Shown here: positions 63,392 to 64,000 of the stretch, piece by piece
Layout: each line of letters begins with the position of its first letter
Numbering within the stretch: position 1 is the first letter of the stretch
Source: an uncultured Eggerthella sp.
Lineage (GTDB): Bacteria; Actinomycetota; Coriobacteriia; Coriobacteriales; Eggerthellaceae
Length of the DNA stretch: 64,000 nt
Assembly: GCA_937998355.1 (NCBI GenBank)
Contig: CALLDI010000003.1
Location: forward strand, 1-64,000
Reading direction: 5' to 3'
Notes under the pieces: generated by a model
Told to the model about the DNA's origin: nothing
Seen by the model: the letters and a program-made list of their open reading frames with translations, nothing else
Databases searched by the model: none
Position numbers and translations under genes: made by a program

Positions 63392-64000
63392 CTAGGAGAT
63401 CTTGACGATAGGGGCGTAGTCCTTGAGCAGCTTCTTCGTCTGGCCGTTTCGCGCGAACTTCACGTGCAGCGTATCGCCATCCACCTTGGTGATGGTGCCG
63501 CGGCCGAACACCTTGTGATCGACCGTATCGCCCTTCGCGAACGACATGGACGCAGCAGCCTTCTTGCCGACGTTGCGCTGGTTGCGCGGACGCGATGCAG
63601 ACGAGCTGGACTGGCCGAACACGCGCCCATCCCCTGCCTCGGTACCCGAGCCGGCGATGCCGCGTCTGCTGCCGCGCTTCTCCCAGCCTGAGCCGGAAAA
63701 GCCCGACGAGCCGACGCCGATGGCTTTGCGCAGGTCGTTCGGGATCTCGCCGACGAAGCGCGAGACTGGATTCGCGTTCGACTGGCCGAAGATCTGACGC
63801 GTGAGGGCGCTGGTGAGATAGAGGCGCTGACGAGCGCGGGTGATGGCGACATAGGCCAGGCGACGTTCTTCCTCGAGGCCTTGCGGGTCGAACGAGGAAT
63901 TACTGTGCGGGAAGAGCGACTCTTCCATGCCCGCCACGAAGACGCAATCGAACTCGAGACCCTTGGCGGAGTGGATGGTCATCATGGTGACGGCGGCGCC
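63392..64000 (-). CDS. UvrD/PcrA-family DNA helicase, C-terminal part (runs off the window)
   Basis: The last 200 or so residues of a superfamily 1A helicase; the frame is open to the window edge. Motif V is TIHSAKGLEFDCVFVAGMEE and motif VI is EERRLAYVAITRARQRLYLT. After about 80 residues of low-complexity Gly/Ser/Arg linker, the C terminus folds as the Tudor-like domain (GDTVDHKVFGRGTITKVDGD) found in PcrA/UvrD, which contacts RNA polymerase. Roles in repair and replication-fork handling are expected. The gene ends 124 bp upstream of ppaC. Confidence 0.93.
   Translation of the reverse strand, partial: GAAVTMMTIHSAKGLEFDCVFVAGMEESLFPHSNSSFDPQGLEEERRLAYVAITRARQRLYLTSALTRQIFGQSNANPVSRFVGEIPNDLRKAIGVGSSGFSGSGWEKRGSRRGIAGSGTEAGDGRVFGQSSSSASRPRNQRNVGKKAAASMSFAKGDTVDHKVFGRGTITKVDGDTLHVKFARNGQTKKLLKDYAPIVKIS

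Overview
The window reads as a chromosome segment of an anaerobic, moderately GC-rich actinobacterium, most probably of class Coriobacteriia (inference from gene content and protein style; no 16S gene is present, so genus is not claimed). Pointers are an oxygen-sensitive 2-oxoacid:ferredoxin oxidoreductase, a 2-hydroxyacyl-CoA dehydratase/activase pair, a CBS-domain family II pyrophosphatase, an NADP-type secondary alcohol dehydrogenase and a subgroup-1c aspartate aminotransferase.

Layout. 1-5.6 kb (+ strand): alcohol dehydrogenase, FabK-like enoyl-ACP reductase, beta-carbonic anhydrase, an SLC13/ArsB-type permease and a DUF2520 oxidoreductase. 5.7-20.6 kb (- strand): rplJ-rplL with an attenuator leader, a membrane protein, an icd-acn-hydroxyacyl-CoA dehydratase cluster, a HEAT-repeat protein, then rplA-rplK-nusG-secE-tRNA-Trp-rpmG-tuf preceded by tRNA-Met, -Thr and -Tyr under one strong promoter. 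20.9-22.2 kb is a gene-free, repeat-packed island. 22.2-28.2 kb: putP, aspartate aminotransferase, gamma-carbonic anhydrase, aldo-keto reductase and a HAD phosphatase. 28.5-32.5 kb: the riboflavin operon ribD-ribE-ribBA-ribH behind an FMN riboswitch. 33-36.4 kb: porCDAB. 39-48.8 kb: the spc/S10-type ribosomal operon from rplB down to secY-adk. 48.8-53.6 kb: four non-ribosomal genes that split the S10 operon between rplW and rplB. 53.6-58.5 kb: rpsL-rpsG-fusA-rpsJ-rplC-rplD-rplW. 59-61.2 kb: panB-panC-panD. 61.9-64 kb: family II pyrophosphatase and the C-terminal end of a UvrD/PcrA helicase that runs off the window.

The genes are mostly housekeeping. What is unusual lies between them. Three kinds of non-coding structure recur: (1) at least five copies of an imperfect inverted repeat built on TTTGCGTTCGTATGCAC, arms about 99-124 bp apart, always in long gene-free spacers; (2) three copies of a conserved core of about 60 bp, each held at the tip of a long hairpin whose basal stem differs in sequence at every site but pairs with itself; (3) short tandem arrays (14, 19, 26, 37 and about 45 bp units) that begin at, or just after, the stop codon of five different genes, several ending at a terminator. 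I could not match any of these to a described element by eye, and they are the best candidates for something undescribed.
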